Source of the DNA: an uncultured bacterium
GTDB lineage: Bacteria > Hydrogenedentota > Hydrogenedentia > Hydrogenedentales > CAILVY01
DNA length: 64,000 nucleotides
Direction of reading: 5' to 3'
Assembly: GCA_937951485.1 (NCBI GenBank)
Contig: CALEDJ010000004.1
Location: 1-64,000 of the forward strand
The notes beneath the pieces were generated by a model, which had not been told where the DNA came from, made no database searches, and saw only the letters and a list, made by a program, of their open reading frames with translations. The position numbers and the translations under genes were made by a program. Numbering within the stretch: the stretch's first letter is position 1; each line of letters opens with the position of its first letter. This document shows positions 8,631 to 18,271 of the stretch, piece by piece.

Positions 8631-9425
8631 TCAGGGCGGTCGAGAAACCCAGGGCGCATCAGGATCGGGCACGGCGAGCGCCACGGCCAACACATCCACC
8701 AGAGCGGCGCGTGCGCGCCGCAAGGCGGCGGCGCATTCCGTCACCGTGCCCGCGGTAGTCACCACATCATCAATAAGCAGGACGGTTTTCCCCTTCACGG
8801 CATCGCCGACGACGGCAAACGCGCCACGCACGTTGGCGTGGCGCTCCGGTCCCTTGAGGTTGCTCTGGGTGCGGGTGGGGCGGATACGGCGCAGCGATTC
8901 ATCCGGGCGGGCGCGCGGGAAGGCGGGCAGCGCCTCGCGCGCCAGCAGGCGGGATTGATTGAACCCGCGGTCCCGCTCACGCACCTTGTGCAAGGGCACC
9001 GGGACAATCAGGTCATAGGATTCCACATCCAACTCCCGTTGCGCGAAATCCAGGATCAATGCGCCCAGTGGCTTGGCGAGCCGTTCGCGTCCGGCGAATT
9101 TCAGGAGTTTCACGGCCTCTTCGACTGCGCCTTCATAGCGGGCTGCGCCAAAGATGCGGCGGATATGGGGGTTGGGCCGTTTGCGGCAATCGGCGCAGGG
9201 ATAGTTCTGCGGCATGCCGAACCCGGCCAAGCCGGGATGCGGCTTCCCGCAGCAGGTGCAGAACGGCCGTTCGATGCGCGGACTGGATTCCCAGCAATGG
9301 GCGCAGAAACAGCCGTTTTCCTCTGTAAACAACCGTTCGCCGCATTCCTTGCAGAATATCGGGAAGATCAGGTTCTTGACGGATGCGGTCCAATCCGAAA
9401 CCCATTCCGGCCATTGCGTCCGCAT
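8631..9425 (-). CDS. comF: ComF-family phosphoribosyltransferase-like protein
   Basis: 264 residues. The N-terminal third has paired zinc-finger cysteines (FCKECG, CFCAHC, FCTCCGKP, CADC). The rest is a type I PRTase-like domain with VPVPLHKVRERDRGFNQS, RTQSNLKGPERHANVRGAF and the PRPP-loop VLLIDDVVTTAGTV. ComF is required for DNA uptake in competent bacteria, but the family occurs in many non-competent ones too. The ATG at 9425 lies 16 bases after the stop of the upstream hydrolase-like gene and has AGAGG 10 bases before it. It is the last gene of the long minus-strand run. Confidence 0.9.
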   Translation of the reverse strand: MRTQWPEWVSDWTASVKNLIFPIFCKECGERLFTEENGCFCAHCWESSPRIERPFCTCCGKPHPGLAGFGMPQNYPCADCRKRPNPHIRRIFGAARYEGAVEEAVKLLKFAGRERLAKPLGALILDFAQRELDVESYDLIVPVPLHKVRERDRGFNQSRLLAREALPAFPRARPDESLRRIRPTRTQSNLKGPERHANVRGAFAVVGDAVKGKTVLLIDDVVTTAGTVTECAAALRRARAALVDVLAVALAVPDPDAPWVSRPP

Positions 9426-9441
9426 GGCGAAAAAGCCTCTT

Positions 9442-10860
9442 TCATTCCGGTCGGAGGATGTGAACGCTTTGCGCGGCGATCCCCATCGAAAGCGTTCCCT
9501 CTTCCACACTCACCCGCTGCCCACTGTCAATTTCCTGGTACACGGTTTGATCCGGGGCGTTCAGACCGCGCAGCACATAGACCAGTGGGTCGGGGCACTC
9601 GTTCACGACGATGAGCCAGACTTTCTCGCCGACCTGTTTCGGCAATGCGTGGATGGTCCGGTCCACGGAGCCGAAGGTTTCTTTGATTTCGACATGAATG
9701 CCGATGGGAGCATCATGCGCGGACAGGACGGGCTGCAATGCGCGCAATTCGGCGGCGAGCCGCATCAAATCTTTCCAGAGCGTCGAATCCTTTTCGATGC
9801 TGGCGGTACCCCAATAGAGAATGCCGCGCGCGCCGCGCGCGATCGCGTCAAAGGCCATGAATCGGGATTCCTCGAAGGTGGGACGGCGCAGTTCCCGGCG
9901 ATCCGCCTCGCTGCGCTCCGGCTGGATGTCGCCCCAGCCGAAGCCCTGCAGGACCATCCACACCGGCTTGCCCGGGGCGGCCTGCTGCATCCTTCTGGTG
10001 TAAGCGCCGACAGCGGCGGCGCTGCGCTCGGCGAGGTCGCTGTGGCCGAGTTTCGGCGTGAAAGGGATGGGATAGATGTCGCAACCCACGATGTCCGCAG
10101 CCTGATTGAACATGGCCAGTTGGGCGATTTGATTGCGCGGCGCGTGATTCATCCAGACGGGGTGGTCGGGATCAATTTCCCGCAGGAGTCTGTAGCCCGC
10201 TGTCATGCCTTCACAGAGTTTTGCGGCGCGCGCAGGCGCGTCGGCAAGCCCGTAGCCGGGGCGTGGGGGATACTCCCCGAGCGCGCTCCAGAGGGCATCC
10301 GCGAGCGGCTCCGCTTCATCGTAGCGGGCCAGGTGCTGCAAACGCCGCATTTCCGCCAACTGTTCGCGCAGTCCCCGTTTCTGGTCTTCGTCTTCCAGTG
10401 CATTGATCTTTTCCGTCAGGCGTCGCGGTTCTTCCCCCGTGCGCCAGAGGATGGCTTCATACCAGCAATTCCAAAGCGCTTCGTCCGGCACTTCCCACAC
10501 CAGGAACGCCGGATGCGCGGAAAAACGCTCCACCATCGAACGTAACGCGGTTGCGCGTTCTTCCGCCTTCTCGCCGAGGTCAATCGCGTAGCCGGTATTG
10601 ATCCATGCCCACAAGTTGTGGGCATGCACCCGGTCCAGGGCCGCCTTGTCAGCGGAAACATGCACCAGGTTGAAACCTGCATCGGCCGCTTCCTGGAGCA
10701 CGGCGTCGTCCGAGGGATTCTCGTACAACCCCAGGATGAACACCCGCTCCCCATTCACAACCGCCATGCGGTCCTCCGCGATATGGAAAGTCGCCGCCAT
10801 CACGGGAAGCGGACAACACAATGCGGCAGCAATGAACCCCAGCGTTGATTTGGCGTACAT
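9442..10860 (-). CDS. Secreted TIM-barrel glycoside hydrolase-like protein
   Basis: 472 residues with a Sec signal peptide (LGFIAAALCCPLPVMA, cleavage near residue 22). The mature part looks like a clan GH-A (beta/alpha)8 fold: GLYENPSDDAVLQEAADAGF, FLVWEVPDEALW, DPDHPVWMNHAP, DIVGCDIYPIP, WMVLQGFGWGD, GARGILYWG. The Glu in VWEVPDE could be a catalytic acid. A C-terminal beta domain starts near residue 390. Substrate unknown; a periplasmic or surface glycan is likely. The family is not certain: it may be an inactive barrel. Confidence 0.65.
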   Translation of the reverse strand: MYAKSTLGFIAAALCCPLPVMAATFHIAEDRMAVVNGERVFILGLYENPSDDAVLQEAADAGFNLVHVSADKAALDRVHAHNLWAWINTGYAIDLGEKAEERATALRSMVERFSAHPAFLVWEVPDEALWNCWYEAILWRTGEEPRRLTEKINALEDEDQKRGLREQLAEMRRLQHLARYDEAEPLADALWSALGEYPPRPGYGLADAPARAAKLCEGMTAGYRLLREIDPDHPVWMNHAPRNQIAQLAMFNQAADIVGCDIYPIPFTPKLGHSDLAERSAAAVGAYTRRMQQAAPGKPVWMVLQGFGWGDIQPERSEADRRELRRPTFEESRFMAFDAIARGARGILYWGTASIEKDSTLWKDLMRLAAELRALQPVLSAHDAPIGIHVEIKETFGSVDRTIHALPKQVGEKVWLIVVNECPDPLVYVLRGLNAPDQTVYQEIDSGQRVSVEEGTLSMGIAAQSVHILRPE

Positions 10861-10956
10861 GGTCGTTTCTCCCTTTCCTTCAGGGCTATTCTATTGGTGT
10901 TGCGTCGGGAGTTCCAGTTTCTGCGCGGAAATGCCATCTGTTTTTTGCAGGCTGAA

Positions 10957-10997
10957 GCCTGTACTCCAGAACGGCAGGATAACGCCTGTACTCCAGA
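10957..10997. repeat. Short direct repeat upstream of the TIM-barrel hydrolase gene
   Basis: A 13-14-base sequence reading gcctgtactccaga occurs twice, starting at 10957 and 10984 (27-base period), in the gap between the radical SAM gene and the hydrolase gene. A related inverted half (gcaggctgaagcct) precedes it. This looks like a small intergenic repeat of the kind scattered in this genome. Confidence 0.5.
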
Positions 10998-11071
10998 TTT
11001 TTTCCCATCGAATTGCGTATGTCCTGTTGTCCTTTGCGTCGTTTTCGTTCTTTGTGTCCCCGGCCTTGCGA

Positions 11072-13663
11072 TCACAGATACGTGTCCCGCTTGCGTACCA
11101 GCGTGGACACCGGGTCCAAGCCCAGCAATTCTATGATCTCGCGGGGTTTGGCGAGGCGTCCGTCCACGCTGCGCGTGACGAAGTCAATCACGGTTCCGCC
11201 GCCCTCGGCTGGACGGCATGACAGGGATTCGAGCATCGGCCGGATGTTCAGGGAGACGGTTTTCCGGCGGTCCTGTCCGTCGGCAGTAATGCCCACTCCG
11301 CCAGCCTTCACCTTGCGCGCAACCGTCACGCAGTCGGATTGCATGATCTGCTGAATGGCGTCGGCGATGGGCGCATGTGCGGCGTCGGTGAACAGGGCAT
11401 AGGCGAAGCCGACAACGCTGCTCGTGAGCGAAGGACCGCGCAGGGGCACGTCGGCGGCGTGATAGACGTGAAAATCACGGGGCAGCGTCTCACGCAGGCG
11501 CGCCAGCAGTTCGTCGGGGTAGACAAATCCCTCCAGCACGACATCCATGTAATCGCCTTCGCTTTCCTCGCCGAGCGGCGCGGCGGCGGCAAAGGCAACC
11601 TTGGGGTGTGCGTGAAAGCCCTTGGAATAGGCGAGCGGCGCGCCCGCCCGGCGCAAGGCCCGCACCCACGCGCTTTGCATTTCCAGGTGGCTGAGAAACC
11701 GCGCTTCGCCGCTGCGTCCGATGCGGAAACGGATGCGCTGTATCGGCTCGCGGTCCGTGGCCGTTGCACCACGTTGGGATCGGTTGTCCGGGATTGCGGT
11801 TTTCGATTGGGTCTCTTGTGCCGAAGCCTCGGCTTGCCGCTCCCGCATCCGGCGGCACAGTTCAGGCGTCCGGCGATTCACGCCGCAGAGGTTGCAGACG
11901 CCGCTGCGGCAATCCTGCGCGTGTTCCAGCGCCATCGCGCGGCGCCATTCCTCCAGCAGCCATTCCCTTGTCACGCCCGCGTCAATGTGGTCCCACGGAA
12001 AGCGCGCATCGGGCGCGCGTTCGCGGAACGCGGCTTCGGCGTTATAGCCGGTTTCTGCGATTGCGGCGCGCCAGGCGTCCATGCGGAGTTGTTCGTCCCA
12101 CGTTTCGAAGCGCGCGCCGTGACGCCAGGCGGCTTCAATCAGGTCCGCCGCGCGGCGGTCCGCCCGGCTCAGCAGTCCCTCGATGTAGGACGCCTCAGGG
12201 GCGTGCCGCCCGAACTTGACGCCGCGCATCTTCTTGAACGCATCGGCCAGCATCCGCTGTCGGCGGACGGTTTCGTCAATACTGATTTGCGCGGCCCACT
12301 GGAATGGTGTGAACGGTTTGGGCACGAAGGTGGAGACGCCGGTGCGGATGGCGGCGCGGCGGCTGATGCGTCTGCCCGCTTCCAGGGTGCGCTTGCACAG
12401 GTCGGCGATTGCGAACACATCGTCGTCGGTTTCGGTGGGCAGGCCGATCATAAAATAAGTCTTCACGTGTTCCCAGCCGCGCCGGTACGCCTCGCATGCC
12501 ATCGCAATCAACTCCTCATCGGGGATGAACTTGTTGATTACGGCGCGCAGGCGCGGCGTGGCGGCTTCCGGCGCAAAGGTCAGTCCGCTGCGGCGCACGC
12601 CCGCTATCATGTCGGCGAGTTCCACGGAAAACGAGTCGAGCCGGAGCGAGGGCAACGCCACGGAGGCGTTTACCCGATGCGCGCGTTCCGCCGCCAGCCG
12701 CACGAGGCTCCGCGACCGCGAATAGTCGCACGTGGACAGCGAAACCAGCGAGATGTTCTCCAGTCCCGTCTTCTCCAACGTTCGCTGAATCATTGCGTCA
12801 ATGCGTTCCAGCGACCGTTCGCGCACGGGCCGGGTCACCATGCCGGCGTGACAGAAACGGCAGCCGTGCGTACATCCGCGCAGTATCTCCAGAGCGGCGC
12901 CGTCGTGTATGAGTTGCGTGAAAGGCACGATATAATTATGCGGAAACGGCGCGGCATCCAGGTCGGCGACGATACGTTTGCGGATTTTCGGTCCGTCCAC
13001 CGGCGGCACAATGCTCCCGTCGTCGAGGGTTTCCATCGGATAGAATGCGGGTACATAGACGCCCTCGATTGCCGCGACAGCCTTCAGTTTTTCCCTGCGC
13101 GGCGCATGGCGCAGCGGCCGCAGCGCCGCCGCAATCTCCAACACTGCGTCTTCACCGTCACCGATGACAAAAAAATCCATGAACGGCGCCATCGGCTCCG
13201 GGTTGAAGGCAGCAGGACCGCCCGCACAGACCAGCGGATGCGTGTCGTCGCGTGCGTCCGCACGCAATGGAATGCCGCCCAAATCGAGGGTATTCAGGAC
13301 GTTCGTATAGGTGAGTTCGGATTGCAGCGAGAAACCGATGAGGTCCGCCGCAGCAATGGGGTCTTTGGATTCATGAAGGAACAACGGCAGGCCGTGTTGT
13401 CGCAGCAGCGCCTCCATGTCCGGCGCGGGGCAATATGAGCGCTCCGCCCATATCCAGTCCAGGTCGTTCAGTGCGGCATACAGGAGGTGCAGTCCGAGGT
13501 TCCCCAGGCCCAGTTCATAGAGGTCTGGGAAAAAGAGGCAAATGCGCAGGTCCACCGTCTCCGGGTCTTTGTGCACGGAGTTCAACTCGCCGCCCAGATA
13601 GCGCGACGGGCGTTCCACGCGGGGCAGGATTTCGCGGAGCAGATGCGCTTTCATGGCCATCAT
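11072..13663 (-). CDS. B12-binding-type radical SAM protein fused to DUF2344 (TIGR03960/TIGR03936)
   Basis: 863 residues. The N-terminal 200 resemble the B12-binding/UPF0313 region (LFFPDLYELGLGNLGL, PLVCAGGPAAFNPEP, FVIGDGED). The radical SAM core carries CTHGCRFCHAG, the CxxxCxxC site for the 4Fe-4S cluster. About 600 residues in, the chain passes an SGVCNLCGVN Cys motif and enters DUF2344 (RFLSHLEMQSAWVRALRRAG, YSKGFHAHPK). In many bacteria these two parts occur together next to the RNase E/G gene and ribosomal protein L21; neither is here. Function unknown, probably RNA-related modification. It overlaps the stop of the upstream amidohydrolase gene (ATGA). Confidence 0.88.
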   Translation of the reverse strand: MMAMKAHLLREILPRVERPSRYLGGELNSVHKDPETVDLRICLFFPDLYELGLGNLGLHLLYAALNDLDWIWAERSYCPAPDMEALLRQHGLPLFLHESKDPIAAADLIGFSLQSELTYTNVLNTLDLGGIPLRADARDDTHPLVCAGGPAAFNPEPMAPFMDFFVIGDGEDAVLEIAAALRPLRHAPRREKLKAVAAIEGVYVPAFYPMETLDDGSIVPPVDGPKIRKRIVADLDAAPFPHNYIVPFTQLIHDGAALEILRGCTHGCRFCHAGMVTRPVRERSLERIDAMIQRTLEKTGLENISLVSLSTCDYSRSRSLVRLAAERAHRVNASVALPSLRLDSFSVELADMIAGVRRSGLTFAPEAATPRLRAVINKFIPDEELIAMACEAYRRGWEHVKTYFMIGLPTETDDDVFAIADLCKRTLEAGRRISRRAAIRTGVSTFVPKPFTPFQWAAQISIDETVRRQRMLADAFKKMRGVKFGRHAPEASYIEGLLSRADRRAADLIEAAWRHGARFETWDEQLRMDAWRAAIAETGYNAEAAFRERAPDARFPWDHIDAGVTREWLLEEWRRAMALEHAQDCRSGVCNLCGVNRRTPELCRRMRERQAEASAQETQSKTAIPDNRSQRGATATDREPIQRIRFRIGRSGEARFLSHLEMQSAWVRALRRAGAPLAYSKGFHAHPKVAFAAAAPLGEESEGDYMDVVLEGFVYPDELLARLRETLPRDFHVYHAADVPLRGPSLTSSVVGFAYALFTDAAHAPIADAIQQIMQSDCVTVARKVKAGGVGITADGQDRRKTVSLNIRPMLESLSCRPAEGGGTVIDFVTRSVDGRLAKPREIIELLGLDPVSTLVRKRDTYL

Positions 13664-14991
13664 GACGCCGCCCTTTCACCTCCCCAAGCCGCGATTTTTC
13701 CATCATGATCGAACAGTTCCAGGGCGTTGCCGCGCATCAGACGCTGTATCAGTGTTTCCGCCTCGTCCATGGAAATCCACTTTTCTTCCATTAACTCGGT
13801 GATTGCCTGTGCAATGCCCTTTCGCGCCACCGCCGCATGGCCGGGCACCAGTTCCACGGGCAGCACATCCGCGCCGAAGCACAACACTTTGTTCGCGGGA
13901 GCCGCCATCAGAAATTCCTTTAGAAAACGCACGCTTGCCTCAGGATTGATGATCCACGCCCAGCACATGTCCACCCAGGTGTTCGGATAATGTTTGGCCA
14001 GCGCAATTACCTCGTCCTGATACGGATAATTGATGTGGAAGATGTCAAACCGCGCATCGCGGTGTTCCTGTGCGAGCAGACACATGTCGCCGGCGTTGTG
14101 GCGCACGCGGTGCAACGGCATGCCGCCGTGTCCCGCGAAATAACCCAGATGCAGTTTGACCGGGAGGCGGTATTCCGTCGCCTTGTGGATACAGTAATGC
14201 GCGAGGTGGTCCTGCAGCGCTTTGAGTTCCGCCGGGGAAACGCTTCCAGGCTTTTTGCGGTACCGTGCAAAAATCGGCGCCGCTTCCGCGGCGCTCACCG
14301 GCGCGTAGTCCAGTCCCCGCGTGTAGGCGCTCTGGTTTTTTGTGGCGATGGCGCGCGGCCCGTAGGTCTTGAAGCACCAGTCTATCACGCCGTGCCATTC
14401 TTTCAGCGTGTCCGCATCTTTCCCTGTCGCGTTTCGCACCGCCGTCAAATCAAGTCCGGAACCCAGCGCCACGGTGCTCAAATCCTGCATCAGCAGGTCG
14501 GGCATGTCGGTCTCCATGAAGACCGGCGTCTGCAGGCTGTTTACATGCGCGTATTCGACGTTGGCGACGTCCCGCAGAATTGACCGGTAATAGCCCGGCT
14601 TGACCGCTGCGCGGAGTTTTTCCGAAATGGCCTCCACATTGCCCGCGTGAATGTCTTCTTCGCCATAGAGCATCCGCACCGATGCACGCACATGCCGGCC
14701 GTAGCCCGTCAATCGGACACGTTCATAATACGGCGCGATCAGCGCCCATTTGTCCTTCGGTTCCAGGTCATAGCCGAAGACCCGCTTCAAGTCGGCCTCC
14801 GGCATGCCGGACACGATCAAATCCGAATCCGTGTAATGCGAGAACAGCATCCCGATATCCGAAGCGGGGATACCGCTTCCCCGTCGCTCCTCCAGCGCCG
14901 CCAGGCGCGTGGATTCCTCCCAGAGATGCGTGTGCGTGTCCACGAATGGCGTGTCATTGACCAACTTCCGGATGTCATTGTTGATATTCAT
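13660..14991 (-). CDS. Amidohydrolase-superfamily protein (uronate isomerase-like)
   Basis: 443 residues with metal-site motifs of the amidohydrolase barrel: DTHTHLWEES at the N terminus (HxH), KLHLGYFAG in the middle, FDIFHINYP, and FGADV near the end. Spacing and length resemble uronate isomerase-like and metal-dependent hydrolase members that act on sugar acids. The stop overlaps the radical SAM start. The gene follows the AAA/TOPRIM-like pair by 60 bases. The substrate cannot be assigned. Confidence 0.78.
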   Translation of the reverse strand: MNINNDIRKLVNDTPFVDTHTHLWEESTRLAALEERRGSGIPASDIGMLFSHYTDSDLIVSGMPEADLKRVFGYDLEPKDKWALIAPYYERVRLTGYGRHVRASVRMLYGEEDIHAGNVEAISEKLRAAVKPGYYRSILRDVANVEYAHVNSLQTPVFMETDMPDLLMQDLSTVALGSGLDLTAVRNATGKDADTLKEWHGVIDWCFKTYGPRAIATKNQSAYTRGLDYAPVSAAEAAPIFARYRKKPGSVSPAELKALQDHLAHYCIHKATEYRLPVKLHLGYFAGHGGMPLHRVRHNAGDMCLLAQEHRDARFDIFHINYPYQDEVIALAKHYPNTWVDMCWAWIINPEASVRFLKEFLMAAPANKVLCFGADVLPVELVPGHAAVARKGIAQAITELMEEKWISMDEAETLIQRLMRGNALELFDHDGKIAAWGGERAAS

Positions 14992-15051
14992 GGTCTTGAG
15001 CCTTTTCCACCGGATATTTGGATTCCGGAGAGTCTTCCCTTATTTTGGGAA

Positions 15052-15666
15052 TCATCTCTGGAATATCTTTTGCAATCTGGCAAAAGCGGGATCAACACAC
15101 TGTTGAACGCTTGCCTGTTCAATTATTTTGGCGTAAATTGCGCTGGACCGTGGTTTTCTTCGTTCCCGCAGCACCGATTCCACCGCCGCTTTGGGGTCGG
15201 GCGGCTTTACAGATTCTGTTGGCCACATCTTCTTTTCGTGAAGCCACTGCCGCACCGCTTCGTAACTTGAGTGCCCAAGCGCCTGCGCGGTATGGATGGA
15301 GTCTATCCATATCCAGGCTTCCAATTCCGGGTCTATGGCGATGACATCCGCTTCGCCTTCTCGCCAACCGCTATGACAGAGTTTTTCCCGCACATCGGAC
15401 TCGATCCGGGCTGCGCCGGGAGAACCACTCCATTCCGCATCGAGCAGCATCAGTGCATGACGGTGCGTGCTTTGAAAGAGGCGCAAGAGTTCATGGCCGC
15501 GTACATACATGCCCGGATCGGCTTGGTTCGCCTTTATCAGGTCTTGCCTGCAGTCAAAATCAAAAGGGCCGCAATCAAGAGAGACGTGAACAGAGGCTTT
15601 TCGAAAAAATGCGTCCACCACCTTCTCCATATTGGTGTCCGCAACCAAGATGACGCAGTCCCTCAC
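15052..15666 (-). CDS. TOPRIM-like (DUF4276/MAD4-like) partner of the AAA ATPase
   Basis: 204 residues starting MRDCVILVADTNME at a GTG that overlaps the ATPase stop (GTGA). Acidic clusters sit where a TOPRIM fold would bind metal: VADTNME near the N terminus, MLLDAEWSG about residue 80, and IDPELEAWIWID about residue 112. Paired AAA15/AAA_21 ATPase plus small TOPRIM-like or DUF4276 protein is a recurring layout in anti-phage modules; MAD4 of the methylation-associated defence system looks similar from memory. The rest of such a system is absent here. Assignment is by motif impression and gene pairing, not by alignment. Confidence 0.55.
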   Translation of the reverse strand: MRDCVILVADTNMEKVVDAFFRKASVHVSLDCGPFDFDCRQDLIKANQADPGMYVRGHELLRLFQSTHRHALMLLDAEWSGSPGAARIESDVREKLCHSGWREGEADVIAIDPELEAWIWIDSIHTAQALGHSSYEAVRQWLHEKKMWPTESVKPPDPKAAVESVLRERRKPRSSAIYAKIIEQASVQQCVDPAFARLQKIFQR

Positions 15667-16931
15667 GACAATACCCCGGCGGCAAATAAATCGCCCAGGT
15701 CAATTCCGTGCTGCCAGTCCTTCAATTTGTGATGCGCATCTCCGCGCGCAACGGCTACTGCGCCGTTCTCAGCCTTTCTGAAGCAAAGCAACTGGTGCGG
15801 CTTGGCGCAACGTAGAATCACCGGCGAATGGGTCGCCAGAAAGACCTGTCTGCCATACACGCTTGAGAGGGATTGAAAAACCGCCTCGATCGCCTGGGGA
15901 TGGATGCCGTTTTCCGGCTCTTCCACCAGGATGGCTTGCGGGGTGTCCGGCGCGTAGGCGATCAGACTTAGGGCAATCAACCGCAGGGTGCCTTCTGACA
16001 ACGCCCAGGAAGGCGCTTCCAGTCCGGTATTGAAGCGCACGATAAGATACCGCGCCCGATTCTCCGGTCGTTCACTGGTGGTGATGGACTCCACGTCGGG
16101 CAGGACAGTGCGGATGTGGTCCAGCCACTCGGCGTAACGCGAGGCGTCTTTTTCCTGCAGTGCGTTTACCACCAATGGCAGATTGGAGCCGTCCATGCGG
16201 AATGCACGGGAGGGTCCGGGAAGACAAGGGCTTCGCATCAGTTCGGCATTCAAGACAAGCCGCTCCACCCCTTCCATCAGATACCCCTTGAACCAAGTCG
16301 CCGCCGGAAACTTTTTCTCGTCGTCGGGGAGATTGGCCAAAGTCGCCTTCGATGGCCCCAGTCGGAACAAGGTATTCCAGTCCGATGTTTCCGCCCTGAA
16401 ATAGTCATTTCCTGTATCCGCCTTTTTGGAGAGTACCTTGCGCCAGCCGCCAGGTGTTTGCGCGCCGGGGGGCCGGCAGACTCGGTCCGGCACCGCTGCA
16501 GGCATGGGAAAAAGAAAACTGTCTTTTCGCTCGGAAGGCAATGAATGACACAGCCAGAAAGTCTCGTTTTCGAGCCTCAATTCAGGCGCGACCTTCAACG
16601 TGATTTCGTATCGGCAATATGAATAGCCGTTTGACAGGGATTTTCGGATTTTTTCGGGCAATTCCGCCATCAGGGCGATTTCGATTGACGCATCGGAGCG
16701 CATCCATGACAAATCAAGCGGGTCCACAGCACGCATGGGGACATCGAAACGATGGTCACCCTGAATTGACCGTTCCAAGCCTACATTGAGAATGTCTCTG
16801 AGCAATTTGATCGCATCAAAGAAGGTGCTTTTGCCGCTGCCGTTGGGTCCCACCATGACTTGGAATTCGCTCAGATTGACGTTGACATAGGAGAGCGCCC
16901 GATATCCCTTGATCTCGACTCGGCGCAACAT
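15663..16931 (-). CDS. AAA_21/OLD-like ATPase of a two-gene module
   Basis: 422 residues. MLRRVEIKGYRALSYVNV then Walker A GPNGSGKST (residues about 29-37). The C-terminal third has the ABC-type signature LSEGTLRLIALSLIAYA, Walker B AILVEEPENGIHP and the switch histidine FLATHSP. This is the SMC/RecF/OLD branch of ATPases that work with a nuclease partner. The ATG at 16931 has AAGGAG 8 bases upstream, and that site lies in the last codons and stop of ispG, five bases before the ATG. So the module is translated directly behind an essential isoprenoid gene. A GTG at 16940 overlapping the ispG stop is the alternative start. Confidence 0.82.
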   Translation of the reverse strand: MLRRVEIKGYRALSYVNVNLSEFQVMVGPNGSGKSTFFDAIKLLRDILNVGLERSIQGDHRFDVPMRAVDPLDLSWMRSDASIEIALMAELPEKIRKSLSNGYSYCRYEITLKVAPELRLENETFWLCHSLPSERKDSFLFPMPAAVPDRVCRPPGAQTPGGWRKVLSKKADTGNDYFRAETSDWNTLFRLGPSKATLANLPDDEKKFPAATWFKGYLMEGVERLVLNAELMRSPCLPGPSRAFRMDGSNLPLVVNALQEKDASRYAEWLDHIRTVLPDVESITTSERPENRARYLIVRFNTGLEAPSWALSEGTLRLIALSLIAYAPDTPQAILVEEPENGIHPQAIEAVFQSLSSVYGRQVFLATHSPVILRCAKPHQLLCFRKAENGAVAVARGDAHHKLKDWQHGIDLGDLFAAGVLS

Positions 16932-16936
16932 GGCGT

Positions 16937-18205
16937 TCACTCCTTGGATGTGGTCAAACCGGGCTGGGGACAGGCGTCTTGACGCTTAGGATACTTCATG
17001 GCCACGTACTCCTCAAGCAGTTGCAGGAAGCGGGCGGCGATTTCCGCTTTGTCGCCGGAGAGGGTGTGGCGTTTTTCGCCGTCAATGAAGACCGGGCAGG
17101 CGGGTGCTTCGCCGTTGCCGGGCAGGCTGATGCCGATGTTCGCGGCCCTGGATTCGCCGGGACCGTTCACCACGCAGCCCATCACCGCCACCTTGAGCGT
17201 CTCGACGCCCTCATGCTGCTGCCGCCAGACGGGCATGCGCGCGCGCACATATTCTTCGGTCTGCTGGGCGAGTTCCTGGAAGACGGTGCTGGTGGTGCGG
17301 CCGCAGCCCGGGCATGCGGTGATGCTCGGCGCGAATTGGCGCAGCCCCAGTGCCTGGAGCAGTTCCTGCGCGGCGCGCACCTCCTCGCGGCGGTCGCCGC
17401 CGGGCGCGGGCGTGAGCGACACGCGGACCGTGTCGCCGATGCCCTCGGCCAGCAGCACTCCCATGGCCGACGCCGACCAGACCAGCCCCTTCGCTCCCAT
17501 GCCCGCCTCGGTCAGGCCAAGGTGCAGCGGCTGGTGCGTCTGTGTGGACAATTTCCGGTACAGGTCAATCAGGTGCGTCGGCACGCTGGTCTTGCAGGAC
17601 ACCACGATCTGATTTTCGGTCAGGCCGCATTGCAGCGCCAGTTCCACCGATTGCAGCGCGGAGAGAATCATGCACTCGTTGGTGATTTCTTCGGAAGTTT
17701 TTCCCAATCCGCGCGCGGTGTTTTCATGCATTTTTTCCATGACCAGTTCCGGGTTGAGCGATCCCACGTTCACGCCGATTCGTACTGGTTTTCCCTGGTC
17801 CCTGGCGACGGAGCAGATGGTGGCGAACTGCGCATCACGCTGTTGTCCCTTGCCGACATTGCCGGGATTGATCCGGTATTTGTCGAGCGCCCGGGCGCAG
17901 TGCGGGTATTTTGTCAACAGGCGGTGTCCATTGTAGTGAAAATCGCCGATGATGGGTGTCTCGTGGCCGGCGTCGCGCACGCGCGCGACGATGTCCGGCA
18001 CACACTCCGCCGCGCGCGGCGTGTTCACGGTGATGCGCACCAGTTCGGAACCCGCCTCCGCCAGCGCGATAATCTGCTGTGCCGTTGCCTCGGTGTCTTC
18101 GGTGTCGGTATTGGTCATTGATTGCACCACGACCGGTGCGCCGCCGCCGATTTGCACCCTGCCGACCATCACCGGGAAGGTCGTATGTCGTTGAATGAAA
18201 GCCAT
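16937..18205 (-). CDS. ispG: 4-hydroxy-3-methylbut-2-enyl diphosphate synthase (IspG/GcpE)
   Basis: IspG makes HMBPP from the cyclic diphosphate MEcPP, the sixth MEP-pathway step of isoprenoid synthesis; it needs a 4Fe-4S cluster and a flavodoxin or ferredoxin. The 422-residue product has the TIM-barrel start QSMTNTDTED and the C-terminal cluster ligands CPGCGRTTS and MGCVVNGPGES. The ATG at 18205 gives the usual family N terminus. It is preceded at 67 bases by a NifU-like gene and followed at five bases by the AAA ATPase gene. Confidence 0.96.
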   Translation of the reverse strand: MAFIQRHTTFPVMVGRVQIGGGAPVVVQSMTNTDTEDTEATAQQIIALAEAGSELVRITVNTPRAAECVPDIVARVRDAGHETPIIGDFHYNGHRLLTKYPHCARALDKYRINPGNVGKGQQRDAQFATICSVARDQGKPVRIGVNVGSLNPELVMEKMHENTARGLGKTSEEITNECMILSALQSVELALQCGLTENQIVVSCKTSVPTHLIDLYRKLSTQTHQPLHLGLTEAGMGAKGLVWSASAMGVLLAEGIGDTVRVSLTPAPGGDRREEVRAAQELLQALGLRQFAPSITACPGCGRTTSTVFQELAQQTEEYVRARMPVWRQQHEGVETLKVAVMGCVVNGPGESRAANIGISLPGNGEAPACPVFIDGEKRHTLSGDKAEIAARFLQLLEEYVAMKYPKRQDACPQPGLTTSKE

Positions 18206-18271
18206 GGACGCTTTTTCCTGATTTGCGCAAGGAATGTGCTTCGAAATCCTGAATGGGGGGATTATACCCAA

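Noticed and set aside
11339-13438. A 699-codon plus-strand frame opposite the radical SAM gene
   Set aside because: Shadow frame caused by high GC; the real gene shows CTHGCRFC and DUF2344 motifs.
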